Source: Absicoccus intestinalis (GTDB lineage Bacteria; Bacillota_I; Bacilli_A; Erysipelotrichales; Erysipelotrichaceae). Taken from it: a stretch of DNA of 64,000 nt. The stretch covers positions 62,001-126,000 of the forward strand of contig NZ_JALBUS010000003.1 of assembly GCF_033971885.1 (NCBI RefSeq), in the 5' to 3' direction. The notes below the pieces were generated by a model. It saw nothing but the letters and a program-made list of their open reading frames with translations, was not told the origin of the DNA and ran no database searches. A program made the position numbers and the translations under genes. Below, piece after piece: positions 1 to 8,362 of the stretch (its first letter is position 1; every line of letters starts with the position of its first letter).

Positions 1-1
1 G

Positions 2-43
2 ATCAAGGCGAGTGATTTATTAAAGGGGAAAAAAGATGCGTAA
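2..43 (+). CDS. Possible C-terminal end of an upstream gene cut by the window edge
   Basis: One frame stays open from the left edge and ends at a TAA at 41-43, overlapping the start of the next gene by 8 bases. The 13 codons read as a lysine-rich tail. Short overlaps are common in this genome, so this is plausibly the end of an upstream cotranscribed gene. Another frame stops at position 13, so the assignment is weak and no function can be given. Confidence 0.3.
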   Translation: MKASDLLKGKKDA

Positions 44-683
44 GGATTATTTTTTGACCAAAGACCTGGTTTTATATCAAGATCCAGATGGCTTTTGTTT
101 CAATACCGATACTAAATTTTTGGCTCGCTTTATGGAACTGAGAAAAAATGAGGTTGTTTTAGATATTGGTACGAATAATGGGGTTTTATTATTGGCAGCG
201 GATCAATATCCTATCCAGTCCATGATTGGTGTCGAAGTGTTAGAAGAAGCTGCGCAATTGGCTCAATGGAATGCCGATACTTTTTTTTCGCATCCCACCA
301 CGATCTTAAATCAACGCATACAAGATGTCCAATTGGATTCGGTAGATGTCATTCTATCCAATCCTCCTTATTTTCAGGATGAAGCGACCAATCCACAGGT
401 AAAAATGAATCGTCGTCAAATGGGGCGTATTGAAAAAAATCTGACGCTGGCTGAATTGATAGAAAATGCGAATCGGCTCTTAAAGAGCAATGGGCGTTTT
501 TATTTTGTGCATCGTTGCAACCGGTTCAATGAAATCGTGCAATGCTTGTTGGCCCATCATTTTTGTATCAAACATCTGCAAATTGCCTATACAAAAGACA
601 AACACATAGCGAAGACCCTTTGTATTGAAGCCATCAAGGAGGGGCATTGTGATTGTGTGGTTTTGCCTCCTTATTTCATCTAG
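36..683 (+). CDS. trmN6: tRNA1(Val) (adenine(37)-N6)-methyltransferase, YabB/TrmN6 family
   Basis: This 215-residue protein is a class I SAM-dependent methyltransferase. The SAM-binding motif DIGTNNG lies at residues 43-49 and the catalytic NPPY motif of N6-adenine methyltransferases at 109-112. In the YabB/TrmN6 family this enzyme methylates A37 next to the anticodon of valine tRNA in the cytoplasm. The length is slightly short for the family (about 245), but both motifs are intact. An AAGGGG ribosome binding site lies just upstream of the ATG. It precedes the recombinase gene by 44 bases and may be the last gene of an operon that starts outside the window. The exact tRNA substrate is inferred from family membership. 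Confidence 0.82.
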   Translation: MRKDYFLTKDLVLYQDPDGFCFNTDTKFLARFMELRKNEVVLDIGTNNGVLLLAADQYPIQSMIGVEVLEEAAQLAQWNADTFFSHPTTILNQRIQDVQLDSVDVILSNPPYFQDEATNPQVKMNRRQMGRIEKNLTLAELIENANRLLKSNGRFYFVHRCNRFNEIVQCLLAHHFCIKHLQIAYTKDKHIAKTLCIEAIKEGHCDCVVLPPYFI

Positions 684-691
684 GTATATGA

Positions 692-721
692 TTGGTCATC
701 ATCTAAGAAGCGTGTTAAAAT
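692..721 (+). promoter_or_regulatory. Putative promoter immediately before the recombinase gene
   Basis: TTGGTC at 692-697 and an extended -10, TGTTAAAAT, ending at 721 are separated by 18 bases. The ATG at 728 lies only six bases after the -10, so transcription would start at or next to the start codon. No ribosome binding site is present. Confidence 0.45.
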
Positions 722-727
722 ACAGTC

Positions 728-1633
728 ATGAAGCTAAAAGAGGCAATCGATGATTACTTGATCAATGGTAGGGTCGTCGCTCAAAAAAGTGCAAAGACGA
801 TGGATGCGTATCAACATAACTTGTTGGTCTATGAAACATTTCTAGAAAACGAAGCGATTGTCAATGTTGAAGATATTACAATATGGCAGATTGATTCTTT
901 TTTAAATCAGTATGCGGAAGATCATGTGGCAAGTAGTGTCAATCAAATGATTGCGACATTGCATTCCTTTCATAAATTTACTTGTTTGAATCATCCGGAA
1001 TATAAAGATCCAACAACAAGTTTGCGTGGCATCAACAACAATCGACATTTACCGGTGTATTGTTCGATTGCTGATTTGAAAAAGTTATTTGCGTCTTTTG
1101 GTTCTTCCAATCAAGATATTTATCATAAGACCATTTTAGTGGTTTTGTACTCTTGTGGGCTTCGTGTGAGTGAATTATGTGATCTGCGATGCAATGATGT
1201 GCATCTGTGTCAACAAATCATCAAAGTCAAAGGGAAGGGTGAAAAAGAAAGAATGATCCCGATGGCTTTGGCTTGTTGTGAACAAATTGCAGAATATATG
1301 CGTTTGGTCCGATCCGATTGGGATAAAAAACATATCCCCCAATTGTTTGTGAATCGATTGGGTCATCCTTGTACACGTCAATATGTGCATCATTTAATCA
1401 AAGAAAAAGTCAATGCGTTGGATTTGGATCCACGGATCTCGGCCCATAGTTTTCGGCATAGTTTTGCGACCCATTTGTTGGATGGACATGCCGATCTTAG
1501 GATCGTACAAGAATTATTAGGTCATAGTGATATTCAAACAACGCAAATATATACACATATTCAATCGGATCGCTTAAAAAAAGCATATGATTCATATTTT
1601 TTATGGACGGATAAGAAAGAGGAGGAAAAATAG
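728..1633 (+). CDS. Tyrosine recombinase, XerC/XerD-like
   Basis: This 301-residue protein has an N-terminal SAM-like core-binding domain (residues 1-95) and a C-terminal catalytic domain. All catalytic residues of the tyrosine recombinase family can be assigned: R146, K170, H240, R243, H266 and nucleophile Y275. Length and motif spacing (HSFRHSFATHLL, LLGH) match XerC/XerD proteins, which resolve chromosome dimers at dif sites. Nothing phage-like surrounds it, which argues for a housekeeping Xer role, but a family paralogue cannot be excluded. No dif site was identified. The start codon lacks a ribosome binding site and lies six bases behind a -10 element. mrp follows directly. Confidence 0.85.
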   Translation: MKLKEAIDDYLINGRVVAQKSAKTMDAYQHNLLVYETFLENEAIVNVEDITIWQIDSFLNQYAEDHVASSVNQMIATLHSFHKFTCLNHPEYKDPTTSLRGINNNRHLPVYCSIADLKKLFASFGSSNQDIYHKTILVVLYSCGLRVSELCDLRCNDVHLCQQIIKVKGKGEKERMIPMALACCEQIAEYMRLVRSDWDKKHIPQLFVNRLGHPCTRQYVHHLIKEKVNALDLDPRISAHSFRHSFATHLLDGHADLRIVQELLGHSDIQTTQIYTHIQSDRLKKAYDSYFLWTDKKEEEK

Positions 1634-1634
1634 T

Positions 1635-2468
1635 ATGTCTTGTGAAGGTTGTCCAAATGCAGGAAATTGCAGTAAGGATGCAAGTACTTGTGGCGTAGAA
1701 ACGAATTCAAAAAATCATATCAAAGATGTCGTTGCCGTAATGAGTGGTAAGGGTGGTGTTGGTAAATCGACCATGACGGTCCTTTTAGCTAAATCATTGG
1801 CTGCTCAAGGAAAAAAAGTGGGTATCATGGATGCCGATATCACAGGGCCTAGCATTCCTCGTTTAATGGGGGTTGAAGATCAGCATGCATATGGCACCAA
1901 AGAGAATGAGATCTTACCGGTAGTTGTCGATGACATCAAATTAATGTCTTTAAATTTCATGGTAGAAAATGAAAGTGAACCCGTTATTTGGCGAGGTCCG
2001 ATCGTGGGTAATGTTGTCAAACAATTTTATACCGATGTTCTATGGGAAGATCTGGATGTTTTATTGATCGATATGCCTCCAGGAACGGGAGATGTTGCCT
2101 TAACGATCATGCAATCTTTGCCTTTAAAAGGTGTTGTGATGGTATCTACACCACAACCAATGGTTTCCATGATCGTTGAAAAAGCTATCCATATGTGTGA
2201 AAAGATGGATATCCCTGTCTTGGGTCTCATTGAAAATATGGCGTATTTGGAATGTCCGAATTGCCATGAACACATTGATTTTTACAATAAAGAAGAATTG
2301 GATGCCTTCTTGAACAAGATCAAAGTACCTTGTTATGGTATGTTGCCACAAGTGGATCTATTACGTGATATCAATAGATATGATCAAAGTTATACTTTAG
2401 AGCAACAAGAAAAGACAATGGAATTGATGAAAGAAATTGCACAAAGAATGAGTGATGATCTGCAATAA
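1635..2468 (+). CDS. mrp: Mrp/NBP35-type ATPase, iron-sulfur cluster carrier
   Basis: This 277-residue P-loop ATPase of the Mrp/ApbC/NBP35 family is thought to bind and transfer Fe-S clusters to apoproteins in the cytosol. It begins with a cysteine-rich segment (C3, C6, C12, C19), followed by the deviant Walker A motif GKGGVGKS and the Switch I/Walker B region DMPPGTGD. A CPNC pair lies in the C-terminal third, where the family coordinates a bridging cluster. I chose the ATG at 1635, with GGAGG at 1621-1625, over an upstream in-frame ATG inside the recombinase gene. The stop codon overlaps the start of the next gene by one base. Confidence 0.9.
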   Translation: MSCEGCPNAGNCSKDASTCGVETNSKNHIKDVVAVMSGKGGVGKSTMTVLLAKSLAAQGKKVGIMDADITGPSIPRLMGVEDQHAYGTKENEILPVVVDDIKLMSLNFMVENESEPVIWRGPIVGNVVKQFYTDVLWEDLDVLLIDMPPGTGDVALTIMQSLPLKGVVMVSTPQPMVSMIVEKAIHMCEKMDIPVLGLIENMAYLECPNCHEHIDFYNKEELDAFLNKIKVPCYGMLPQVDLLRDINRYDQSYTLEQQEKTMELMKEIAQRMSDDLQ

Positions 2469-3106
2469 TGGAATATCAGTGGATCAAAAACAAACGGTAT
2501 AAGAATGTTTCGATACGAATCAAAGAAGGACAGATCATTGTAACAAGTCCAACCCAAACGTCAAAGGATTTTGTGGATGCTTTTGTTCAAGATCATAGGC
2601 AATGGATCCAAAAACACTTGGTTGCATATGATGCTATACCTCGTATTCATCCAGGCATGACTTTATTTCTTTTAGAAAGACCCTACACTGTAATGGAAGG
2701 GAATGTTTGTGCTATCGATTCGGAAGAAGAAACCATTACGATTAATGGCAATGAAAAACATTGGCAAGCCTTATTAAAGGCGTTGGCACAAAAACAAATT
2801 ACGCCTCGTTTTCGTCAGTGGGAACAAGCTATGGGGTATACAGGATTGACGGTTCGTTATGGATATTATGCATCGAAATGGGGCAGTTGTCGAAAAGATA
2901 CAGGATCGATCGCAATCAATACAAAGTTACTATTTGTAGATTGGGAAGAAGTGGATTCGGTTTTGGTTCATGAATTATGCCATATGAAATATCCAAATCA
3001 TTCACAGGCTTTTTATCAGGAAGTCCTAGAATGGATGCCAAATTATTGGAAAGTTCATAAACATTTGATTCATCGTTCCATCCCTATATTCGAACAAAAA
3101 GGATGA
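2468..3106 (+). CDS. YgjP-like zinc metallopeptidase (DUF45/WLM-type)
   Basis: This 212-residue protein matches the YgjP/DUF45 family. Its C-terminal half carries an HELCH zinc-binding motif (H168, E169, H172), followed by the conserved NHS-type segment with the likely third ligand region. The N-terminal half is the family's beta-rich domain, and a conserved ASKWGSC block lies before the active site. The physiological substrate of these small metallopeptidases is poorly known. The ATG overlaps the mrp stop by one base, so translation is probably coupled. The stop codon lies inside the left arm of the terminator. Confidence 0.82.
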   Translation: MEYQWIKNKRYKNVSIRIKEGQIIVTSPTQTSKDFVDAFVQDHRQWIQKHLVAYDAIPRIHPGMTLFLLERPYTVMEGNVCAIDSEEETITINGNEKHWQALLKALAQKQITPRFRQWEQAMGYTGLTVRYGYYASKWGSCRKDTGSIAINTKLLFVDWEEVDSVLVHELCHMKYPNHSQAFYQEVLEWMPNYWKVHKHLIHRSIPIFEQKG

Positions 3107-3131
3107 CCATTTTTTTGGTCATCCACTTTTT
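3101..3131. terminator. Bidirectional rho-independent terminator
   Basis: A perfect 9-bp stem (GGATGACCA / TGGTCATCC) has a T-rich loop, T residues on its right and AAAAA on its left. It can terminate both the plus-strand metallopeptidase operon and the convergent purB. Confidence 0.85.
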
Positions 3132-4567
3132 TATACATTGATTTGTGCTTCAATACCTAATTCATCGCTATGTTTGTCTAAGATTGGATCAATATAATCA
3201 ACAAAGAATTCTTCGGTTTGTTGAACCGAACGACCAACATAATGGATGGGTTCCATATGCGATTCGATTTGTTCTTTGGTCATGCCAAATTTTGGATCCT
3301 TCGCGATACGATCAATCAAATCGTTGGGTTTTCCTTCTTCTTTGACAACTTTTCCAGCCGCCATTGAATGTTCACGAATCAATTCATGTAATTCTTGACG
3401 ATCTCCACCGGCTTTCACCGCATCCATCATGATATTTTCCGTTGCCATGAATGGCAATTCCTTTAAGAGGTCGGCTTCTACCACTTTTGGATACACAACC
3501 ATACCATCGGTAATATTTAAATACAAATCTAAGATCCCATCGGTTGCGAGGAAGGCTTCAGCAATACTAATTCGTTTGTTGGCAGAATCATCAAGAGTTC
3601 TTTCAAACCATTGTTCACTGGCTGTCATGGCTGGATTCAACGAATCAGCAATCACATAACGAGCTAAAGAACCCATGCGTTCCGATCGCATTGGATTGCG
3701 CTTATAAGCCATGGCACTGGAACCAATCTGACCTTTTTCAAATGGTTCTTCTACTTCTTTCATATGTTGCAGTAAACGAATATCATTAGAAAATTTATGA
3801 GCACTTTGTGCAATACCCACCAATGCATTGATCACTTGGGTATCGTATTTTCGGGTATAGGTTTGTCCTGAAACTGGGAAATAGTTGTCATATCCTAATT
3901 TTTCACAGATTTTCTTATCCAATGCTTTGACCTTTTCCGTATCGTTATTGAATAATTCCATGAAACTGGCTTGTGTTCCAGTTGTTCCTTTGCAGCCTAA
4001 TAACTTTTTATTTTCCAATAAATGTTCAATTTCGATATAGTCCATATAAAGATCTTGGGCCCATAGGGATGCTCGTTTGCCAATGGTCGTCGGTTGTGCG
4101 GGTTGAAAATGAGTAAAAGCTAGGCATGGCATATCTTTATATTCCAAAGCGAACTTTTTGAGTTGGGCCAATACATTAACAATCTTTTTTTGGACCAGTT
4201 CCAATGCTTCATGCATGATGATCAAATCGGTATTATCACCTACATAACAGCTAGTAGCACCTAAATGAATGATACCTTTGGCTTTTGGACATTGTACACC
4301 ATAGGCATATACATGGCTCATCACATCATGACGAACAATTTTTTCACGGGCTTGAGCAACATCATAATTGATATCGTCTTTGTGTGCGATCAATTCATCA
4401 ATTTGTTCATCCGTGATATCTAGACCTAATTCTTGTTCGGATTGTGCTAAAGCAATCCAAAGTCGTCTCCAGGTGCGAAATTTTTTATCATTTGAAAATA
4501 ATGCTTGCATTTCTTTGGACGCATATCGTTGCGACAAAGGGGATTGATAATATGCAGTTTGTGCCAT
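3131..4567 (-). CDS. purB: Adenylosuccinate lyase
   Basis: This 478-residue enzyme of the fumarase/aspartase superfamily splits adenylosuccinate to AMP and SAICAR to AICAR, both with release of fumarate, in purine biosynthesis. The superfamily signature SSAMAYKRNP is intact, and the N-terminal region contains the GATSCYVGDNTD substrate-binding segment. Length matches the longer PurB type found in many Firmicutes and animals. The start is supported by GGAGG about nine bases upstream and by a good promoter. It is monocistronic, ending at the shared terminator at 3101-3131. Confidence 0.95.
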   Translation of the reverse strand: MAQTAYYQSPLSQRYASKEMQALFSNDKKFRTWRRLWIALAQSEQELGLDITDEQIDELIAHKDDINYDVAQAREKIVRHDVMSHVYAYGVQCPKAKGIIHLGATSCYVGDNTDLIIMHEALELVQKKIVNVLAQLKKFALEYKDMPCLAFTHFQPAQPTTIGKRASLWAQDLYMDYIEIEHLLENKKLLGCKGTTGTQASFMELFNNDTEKVKALDKKICEKLGYDNYFPVSGQTYTRKYDTQVINALVGIAQSAHKFSNDIRLLQHMKEVEEPFEKGQIGSSAMAYKRNPMRSERMGSLARYVIADSLNPAMTASEQWFERTLDDSANKRISIAEAFLATDGILDLYLNITDGMVVYPKVVEADLLKELPFMATENIMMDAVKAGGDRQELHELIREHSMAAGKVVKEEGKPNDLIDRIAKDPKFGMTKEQIESHMEPIHYVGRSVQQTEEFFVDYIDPILDKHSDELGIEAQINV

Positions 4568-4593
4568 TTGTTTTCCTCCATTACAATACTTTT

Positions 4594-4622
4594 ATTATAC
4601 GTGAGTACAAATACCAATTCAA
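4594..4622 (-). promoter_or_regulatory. purB promoter
   Basis: On the minus strand TTGAAT (4622-4617) and TATAAT (4599-4594) are separated by 17 bases, a near-consensus sigma-A promoter 27 bases before the purB start codon. Confidence 0.75.
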
Positions 4623-4634
4623 TTTAATTTCGTG

Positions 4635-4640
4635 TATAAT
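4635..4640 (+). promoter_or_regulatory. Putative -10 element of the murT-gatD promoter
   Basis: A perfect TATAAT lies 26 bases before the murT ATG. No convincing -35 box was found at 16-18 bases, so only the -10 is called. It is back to back with the divergent purB promoter. Confidence 0.5.
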
Positions 4641-4666
4641 TAGGAACGGATAAAAGGAGAAGCCGT

Positions 4667-5980
4667 ATGAAGCATCTTTCTATTTTAGCAACCAAAGTGA
4701 GTTCATCTTTATTGCATCTGATTGGCCATGGTGGTTCTATGCCTGGTGAAATCGGATTGAAATTTGATCAAAATATATTATCAAAACTGAAAATCAACGG
4801 TCCGGTCCTCTTAGTAACAGGTACGAATGGAAAAACAAGCACAGCCAACATGATCACCGATCTTCTGGTCGATGCAGGATATGATGTCATTTCCAATCGT
4901 AAAGGGGACAACCTGAAAGCAGGAATCACGACTACTTTATTAACGCATAGTTCTTTATCAGGAAACGTGAAGGCCAATGCCATTGTCTTGGAAGTGGATG
5001 AATTAAATATCCGTCATATTTTGCCCTATCTTCCTGTAACGGGTTTAGTGGTCACAAATTTTTTCCGGGATCAATTGGATCGAGCCAAAGAAATGGAGCA
5101 ATTGATTCTTTCCATCGAAAAGGTATTACCGAATTACACAGGTGAATTGATCTTGAATGGCAATGATCCCAATGTCGTTCGTCTATCATATAAAGCTTCA
5201 AAAGCACATGCTACCTATTTTGGTATGGATAAAAATATCTATAGCGTCGATCATACCAATGAAGCAAGTGAAGGGAAGTTCTGTCCTCTTTGTGGCCAGA
5301 AATTAGACTATGAATATTATCAATATTCGCATATTGGTAAATTTCATTGTAGTTCATGTGATTTTCAAACACCTCCATTGGATATCAAACTGCAAGATAT
5401 TGATTTAGAAAAAGAAACTTTTACTTGTGATGGAACGGCTTTTCATTCTCCTTATGAAGGTATGTATTCCATGTATAATTGTGCCGCTATCTTAGCCGTA
5501 GCTAAAGTTTGCGGTATTTCAGTGGATGTGGCCAAGCGTGTATTTGCTCATGCACCACAACCAAAGGGAAGAAATGAAAAATTTGAAAAAAATGGCCATC
5601 TTTGTATCTTGAATTTGGTAAAAAATCCAACGGGCGCCAATGAAGTCATGAAAGTCATTGAAAGAGATACGAAGCCTAAAAAAGTTTGCATCGTCTTAAA
5701 CGATCGGGAACAAGATGGTACGGATGTTTCTTGGATCTATGATACTTTTTTTGAAAAGATCATAACGGATGAAACCAAAGAAATTGTATGTACCGGTTTA
5801 CGTGCCAATGATATGGCTTTACGAATTTATTATGGAGGCTATCAAGGATCCATTCGAGTGATCACACAGCTCCAAGATGCGATTCATCAAGCTTTTATAG
5901 ATATTGATCGCACTTATGTGGTCGCAACCTATACAGCTCTATTACCCGCTCGTGGAGCCATCGTAAAGGAGATGGAATAA
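4667..5980 (+). CDS. murT: Lipid II isoglutaminyl synthase, Mur ligase subunit MurT
   Basis: This 437-residue Mur-ligase-like subunit works with GatD to amidate the alpha-carboxyl of D-glutamate in lipid II, giving D-isoglutamine at the inner face of the membrane. The Mur ligase ATP-binding motif TGTNGKTST is at residues 51-59. A four-cysteine zinc ribbon (CPLC ... CSSC, about residues 206-231) is inserted in the middle domain as in known MurT proteins, and the C-terminal DUF1727 domain follows. AAGGAGA precedes the ATG. Only four bases separate it from gatD, the typical arrangement for this complex. Confidence 0.93.
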   Translation: MKHLSILATKVSSSLLHLIGHGGSMPGEIGLKFDQNILSKLKINGPVLLVTGTNGKTSTANMITDLLVDAGYDVISNRKGDNLKAGITTTLLTHSSLSGNVKANAIVLEVDELNIRHILPYLPVTGLVVTNFFRDQLDRAKEMEQLILSIEKVLPNYTGELILNGNDPNVVRLSYKASKAHATYFGMDKNIYSVDHTNEASEGKFCPLCGQKLDYEYYQYSHIGKFHCSSCDFQTPPLDIKLQDIDLEKETFTCDGTAFHSPYEGMYSMYNCAAILAVAKVCGISVDVAKRVFAHAPQPKGRNEKFEKNGHLCILNLVKNPTGANEVMKVIERDTKPKKVCIVLNDREQDGTDVSWIYDTFFEKIITDETKEIVCTGLRANDMALRIYYGGYQGSIRVITQLQDAIHQAFIDIDRTYVVATYTALLPARGAIVKEME

Positions 5981-5984
5981 GTCT

Positions 5985-6740
5985 ATGGAACAAGTACTGA
6001 AAGTTTGTTGGATGTATCATGACATCATGGATCTCTATGGTGATAAAGGAAACATCATGACCTTAAAGAAGCGGTGCCTGGATCGTCATATTGGTTTTGA
6101 TTTGCATACATGTGGCATTGGCCAAAAAGATGATCTTTCCAATTATGATTTGATTTTTTTGGGTGGCGGTGCCGACAAGGAACAAATTTCTTTGATTCCT
6201 GATTTGTTGCAACGAAAAGAAAACATCCAAAAAGCAATGGATGAACATACGTTTATTTTATTGATTTGTGGTGGCTATCAATTGTTTGGTCAATATTATA
6301 TTGCAGCAGATGGTAAAAAAATTGCCGGTCTTGGTTTTTATCCTTATTATACGGATACGGGAAAAATGGGATCTCGTTGCATTGGCAATATCGTGATCGA
6401 TGCACAATTGGATGAAATGCACACCAAGATCATTGGGTTTGAAAATCATGGTGGTCAGACTTTAGGTGTAACCAAACCTTTGGGCAAGGTCCTATCAGGT
6501 TGTGGGAATGCCTTTGATGCTGGCTTTGAGGGATTCTATGATGGTAAAGTTTTAGGTACCTATTTACATGGACCTTTGTTGCCAAAAAATCCGGATGTAG
6601 CTGATTTTGTGATCTATAAAGCATTGAAAAAAAGAAATCCGGATTTACAGTTGAAAGATCTTTCACCACTGACAAATCCATACGATCAAGCGGCTCGTGA
6701 GGTCTTGCTCACACGAATGCATATTGAAGATGATAACTAA
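5985..6740 (+). CDS. gatD: Lipid II isoglutaminyl synthase, glutamine amidotransferase subunit GatD
   Basis: This 251-residue class I glutamine amidotransferase of the CobB/CobQ type supplies ammonia from glutamine to MurT for lipid II amidation. The nucleophile C95 lies in the LICGGYQ elbow and the catalytic H195 in TYLHGP. The N-terminal segment MYHDIMDLYGDKGN is typical of GatD. With murT it forms a two-gene operon ended by the terminator at 6741-6773. Amidated stems favour transpeptidation and are often essential in Gram-positive bacteria; that role here is inferred from the family. Confidence 0.93.
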   Translation: MEQVLKVCWMYHDIMDLYGDKGNIMTLKKRCLDRHIGFDLHTCGIGQKDDLSNYDLIFLGGGADKEQISLIPDLLQRKENIQKAMDEHTFILLICGGYQLFGQYYIAADGKKIAGLGFYPYYTDTGKMGSRCIGNIVIDAQLDEMHTKIIGFENHGGQTLGVTKPLGKVLSGCGNAFDAGFEGFYDGKVLGTYLHGPLLPKNPDVADFVIYKALKKRNPDLQLKDLSPLTNPYDQAAREVLLTRMHIEDDN

Positions 6741-6773
6741 AAAACGCAGGGCATTATTTTGCTTCTGCGTTTT
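6741..6773. terminator. Bidirectional terminator after gatD
   Basis: AAAACGCAG (6741-6749) pairs with CTGCGTTTT (6765-6773) around a 15-base loop. The stop codon of the convergent DUF1836 gene lies in the loop. Confidence 0.75.
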
Positions 6774-7305
6774 CAAATGTCAAAATTTCCAGTTCACTAA
6801 ACATCTTATAAACAACGGTTTTAATGACAGAAATCATGAGTTGGGTTTCGTCATTCATACGGGTGGGTTGAAATTCATTCTTGATCATGCCAAATTGGAG
6901 AACTTGATGTAGATAATGGTCAAAACAATCGCTAAAAGAATTATAGACAGTCGCAATACTATTTGTTGTATCATCCGGTTCTAGCCGTCGGACAATTTCA
7001 ATCATGGTTTGAATTTCGGTCAATGAATAGCATTTTTTTAAAATGCAAACCGCAATTAAGTATGCCAAATGATATTGTTTATAGTGTTTCTTGATAGGCG
7101 GATGAACGATACTGTTTTTCACATAATTATTGACCATATTGGAAGTAATAACTTTATCGGGTTTATCTTCTAAAAAAAATAAAGGTGATAATCGATCGTT
7201 GATAAAGAAAATCACTTGATCCATATATACATCAAAATCGGGTAATTGCTCCCATTTTGGACATTGAAAAGTGTCGAGTTCTTTTTTAATTTGTGCTATT
7301 TCCAT
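6754..7305 (-). CDS. DUF1836 domain-containing protein
   Basis: This 183-residue protein has the look of the DUF1836 (YkrK-like) family: a central helical block with ITSNMVNNYVKN followed by the HLAYLIAVCILKK segment, which resembles a MerR-like winged helix-turn-helix. Members are thought to be DNA-binding regulators, but the target is unknown. It stands alone between the murT-gatD operon and a divergent degV gene, from which it is separated by about 100 bases. No clear ligand-binding domain is visible. Confidence 0.75.
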   Translation of the reverse strand: MEIAQIKKELDTFQCPKWEQLPDFDVYMDQVIFFINDRLSPLFFLEDKPDKVITSNMVNNYVKNSIVHPPIKKHYKQYHLAYLIAVCILKKCYSLTEIQTMIEIVRRLEPDDTTNSIATVYNSFSDCFDHYLHQVLQFGMIKNEFQPTRMNDETQLMISVIKTVVYKMFSELEILTFENAEAK

Positions 7306-7363
7306 AGAGATAGTTTATCATAATATAAAAAACGTTACAATGTAGTTTTAAGAACTAGATTTA

Positions 7364-7392
7364 TTGACTATATAAAACAGTTAGGCTACAAT
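7364..7392 (+). promoter_or_regulatory. Promoter of the first degV-family gene
   Basis: TTGACT (7364-7369) and TACAAT (7387-7392) are spaced by 17 bases, a near-consensus sigma-A promoter ending 20 bases before the ATG. Confidence 0.8.
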
Positions 7393-7412
7393 AGGATTAC
7401 GAGGATAGTTTT

Positions 7413-8264
7413 ATGATAAAAATTGTAACAGACAGTGCGTGTCAAATGTCACCAGCACAAGGAAAACAACATGGTATATATGTAGCTCCTTTGATGATCA
7501 CAATCAATGGTCATAGTTATCGTGATTTTGAACAAATCACCGGCGTCCAACTGTTACGGATGATCAAAGATGGTGGTGTACCTTCCACTTCACAACCATC
7601 CATTGGCGAGAAAACGGATATATATGATCAAATCATTGCCGAAGGCGATGAGATCATTGATATCACGATGGCAGATGGTTTAAGCGGAACCTATTCATCC
7701 GCCTTAGTTGCCAAAGCGTCTTGTAAGGATCCAACCAAAGTGTCGGTCGTGAATGCACGTACTTTATGTGTGCCACAATATGTTTTAGTCAACCATGCAC
7801 AACAAATGGCGGCTTCTGGTGCTAGTAAAGAACAAATCCTATCGATGTTAGAACAATCTATTCCTACTTCAGAAAACTTTATGATTCCTGTGGATTTTGA
7901 TTTTTTAGTTCGTGGTGGACGTTTATCCAATGCCTCGGGCATATTAGGTGGATTATTGAAATTGATCCCGATCATTCGAGCCAATGATACATGTACAAAG
8001 TTAGAAAAATTCGGCATTGTTCGTACGTATACCAAAGCATTAAAAAATATGTTGGATACTTTTGAAAAAGATGGAGTAACCAATGAATATACGTTCTGTC
8101 TAGCACATGCACATAATGAAGAATGGGCCAATAAAGCAATGCAAATGATACAAAAACGTTTTGAACATGCAAAGGTTGTTATTTTGCCAATGAGTCCTGC
8201 CTATATTTGTCAAGGAGGTCCTGGTTGCATTGCCTTCCAAGCCATTCATATCATTAATGAATAG
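7413..8264 (+). CDS. DegV family protein (fatty-acid-binding, FakB-like)
   Basis: This 283-residue DegV-fold protein belongs to the group that binds one fatty acid and, as FakB, presents it to the kinase FakA for phosphorylation and entry into phospholipid synthesis. The family landmarks are present: TDSACQMS at the N-terminus, STSQPS, SGTYSSA and FLVRGGRLSN, which line the fatty-acid carboxylate pocket. A second DegV protein is encoded at 32020-32889, so the organism probably distinguishes different acyl chains. No fakA is in the window. It has its own promoter and terminator. Confidence 0.87.
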   Translation: MIKIVTDSACQMSPAQGKQHGIYVAPLMITINGHSYRDFEQITGVQLLRMIKDGGVPSTSQPSIGEKTDIYDQIIAEGDEIIDITMADGLSGTYSSALVAKASCKDPTKVSVVNARTLCVPQYVLVNHAQQMAASGASKEQILSMLEQSIPTSENFMIPVDFDFLVRGGRLSNASGILGGLLKLIPIIRANDTCTKLEKFGIVRTYTKALKNMLDTFEKDGVTNEYTFCLAHAHNEEWANKAMQMIQKRFEHAKVVILPMSPAYICQGGPGCIAFQAIHIINE

Positions 8265-8288
8265 AGTTTCTTAGGAAGCTCTTTTTTT
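8264..8288 (+). terminator. Terminator after degV
   Basis: A 7-bp stem (GAGTTTC / GAAGCTC, one G-U pair) with a TTAG loop is followed by seven T residues. Confidence 0.75.
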
Positions 8289-8299
8289 GAGCGTATGAT

Positions 8300-8328
8300 T
8301 TGTTTATCTAACTTGTTTTCGATATATT
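8300..8328 (+). promoter_or_regulatory. Promoter of the pirin-nitroreductase operon
   Basis: TTGTTT (8300-8305) and TATATT (8323-8328) are separated by 17 bases; the ATG follows 34 bases later with a GAGAGG ribosome binding site. Confidence 0.55.
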
Positions 8329-8362
8329 GATTTCATCTTAATTCGATTGAGAGGTATTTATT

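Noticed and set aside
728..1633. Phage or integrative element integrase
   Set aside because: Full-length Xer-like sequence with housekeeping neighbours and no attachment site, excisionase or phage gene nearby.
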